DNA of 58,664 bases from Phaeodactylibacter xiamenensis (GTDB taxonomy: Bacteria > Bacteroidota > Bacteroidia > Chitinophagales > Saprospiraceae), in assembly GCF_000759025.1 (NCBI RefSeq), contig NZ_JPOS01000101.1, positions 1 through 58,664 of the forward strand, given 5' to 3'. This document shows, one piece after another, positions 58,654-58,664 of the stretch; position 1 is the first letter of the stretch, and each line of letters opens with the position of its first letter. The notes below the pieces were generated by a model, which saw only the letters and a program-made list of their open reading frames with translations, ran no database searches and had not been told where the DNA came from. Made by a program: the position numbers and the translations under genes.

Positions 58654-58664
58654 GCGCCCAACGG
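58654..58664 (-). repeat. Start of attC-like repeat 4 (cut by window end)
   Basis: GCGCCCAACGG matches the core plus the first two bases of the conserved repeat (AACGG). This shows that the array continues beyond the window. Confidence 0.6.

Noticed and set aside
55786-58664. CRISPR array
   Set aside because: Repeats are about 189 bp, palindromic and spaced by 700-900 bp; no short regular repeat-spacer pattern.
1-58664. tRNA and rRNA genes
   Set aside because: No cloverleaf-like or rRNA-like sequence was noticed on either strand.

Overview
The window looks like a chromosomal piece of a Bacteroidota bacterium, most likely a marine or aquatic Saprospiria (Lewinella/Phaeodactylibacter-like). 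Clues seen in the sequence are TAnnTTTG-type -7 promoter elements, A-rich leaders without clear Shine-Dalgarno sites, two secreted proteins ending in a type B type-IX-secretion (CHU_C, FTPNGDGQNDIF) sorting domain, many lipoproteins, and a probable futalosine-pathway deaminase. The genus is inference.

Layout. 1-1258: left edge, a structured RNA-like region on the minus strand that looks like the 5' part of a group II intron, then terminator-like hairpins and gene-free DNA. 1.3-8.1 kb: a minus-strand operon tetR-tolC-adaptor-RND permease (drug or metal efflux). 8.4-10.2 kb: a molybdopterin-type nucleotidyltransferase coupled to a serine hydrolase. 10.3-13.4 kb: a long leader, an outer-membrane barrel protein and a lipoprotein. 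13.4-19.7 kb: a tandem 3,316-bp duplication carrying two 933-residue type IX secretion substrates, with a long stretch of sequence identity. 19.8-28.1 kb: TPR protein; a divergent choline pair (phosphatidylcholine synthase and a CHT1-like choline/sodium symporter); rfbC, der, a small hypothetical protein, an amidohydrolase and a DUF1015 protein. 28.3-29.6 kb: an intact ISKra4-family element with a 9-bp target duplication and an A8 slippery frameshift. 29.7-38.5 kb: metG, small hypotheticals, a thioredoxin plus split YeeE/YedE sulfur-transport operon facing a cysteine-dioxygenase/methyltransferase fusion, a sulfatase lipoprotein and ccmB. 38.6-46.7 kb: a peptidoglycan amidase, a degenerate GH3-beta-lactamase fusion and a large SF1 helicase with a nuclease-like C-terminus. 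47-54 kb: a LOV-like PAS-AraC regulator, small protein, MORN lipoprotein, EEP hydrolase, dapB, mutS and a ferredoxin.

The right end (54.1-58.66 kb) is an accessory region. An IS66-family element sits in a broken IS3 remnant on one side and in a truncated repeat on the other. Beyond it lie three copies of a roughly 189-bp foldable repeat whose ends behave like integron attC core sites: each inter-repeat segment carries its own matching pair of ends (TTATGGG/CCCATAA, TTGTGGG/CCCACAA, TTGGGCGC/GCGCCCAA). One segment holds a vapBC toxin-antitoxin pair ending a few bases before its repeat, as in integron cassettes; the other two are about 700 bp, G-poor on the plus strand and gene-free. This is the strongest candidate for an unusual system, together with the choline-to-phosphatidylcholine pair, the dioxygenase-methyltransferase fusion and the helicase-nuclease protein.

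All calls are from reading the sequence; no database search was run.
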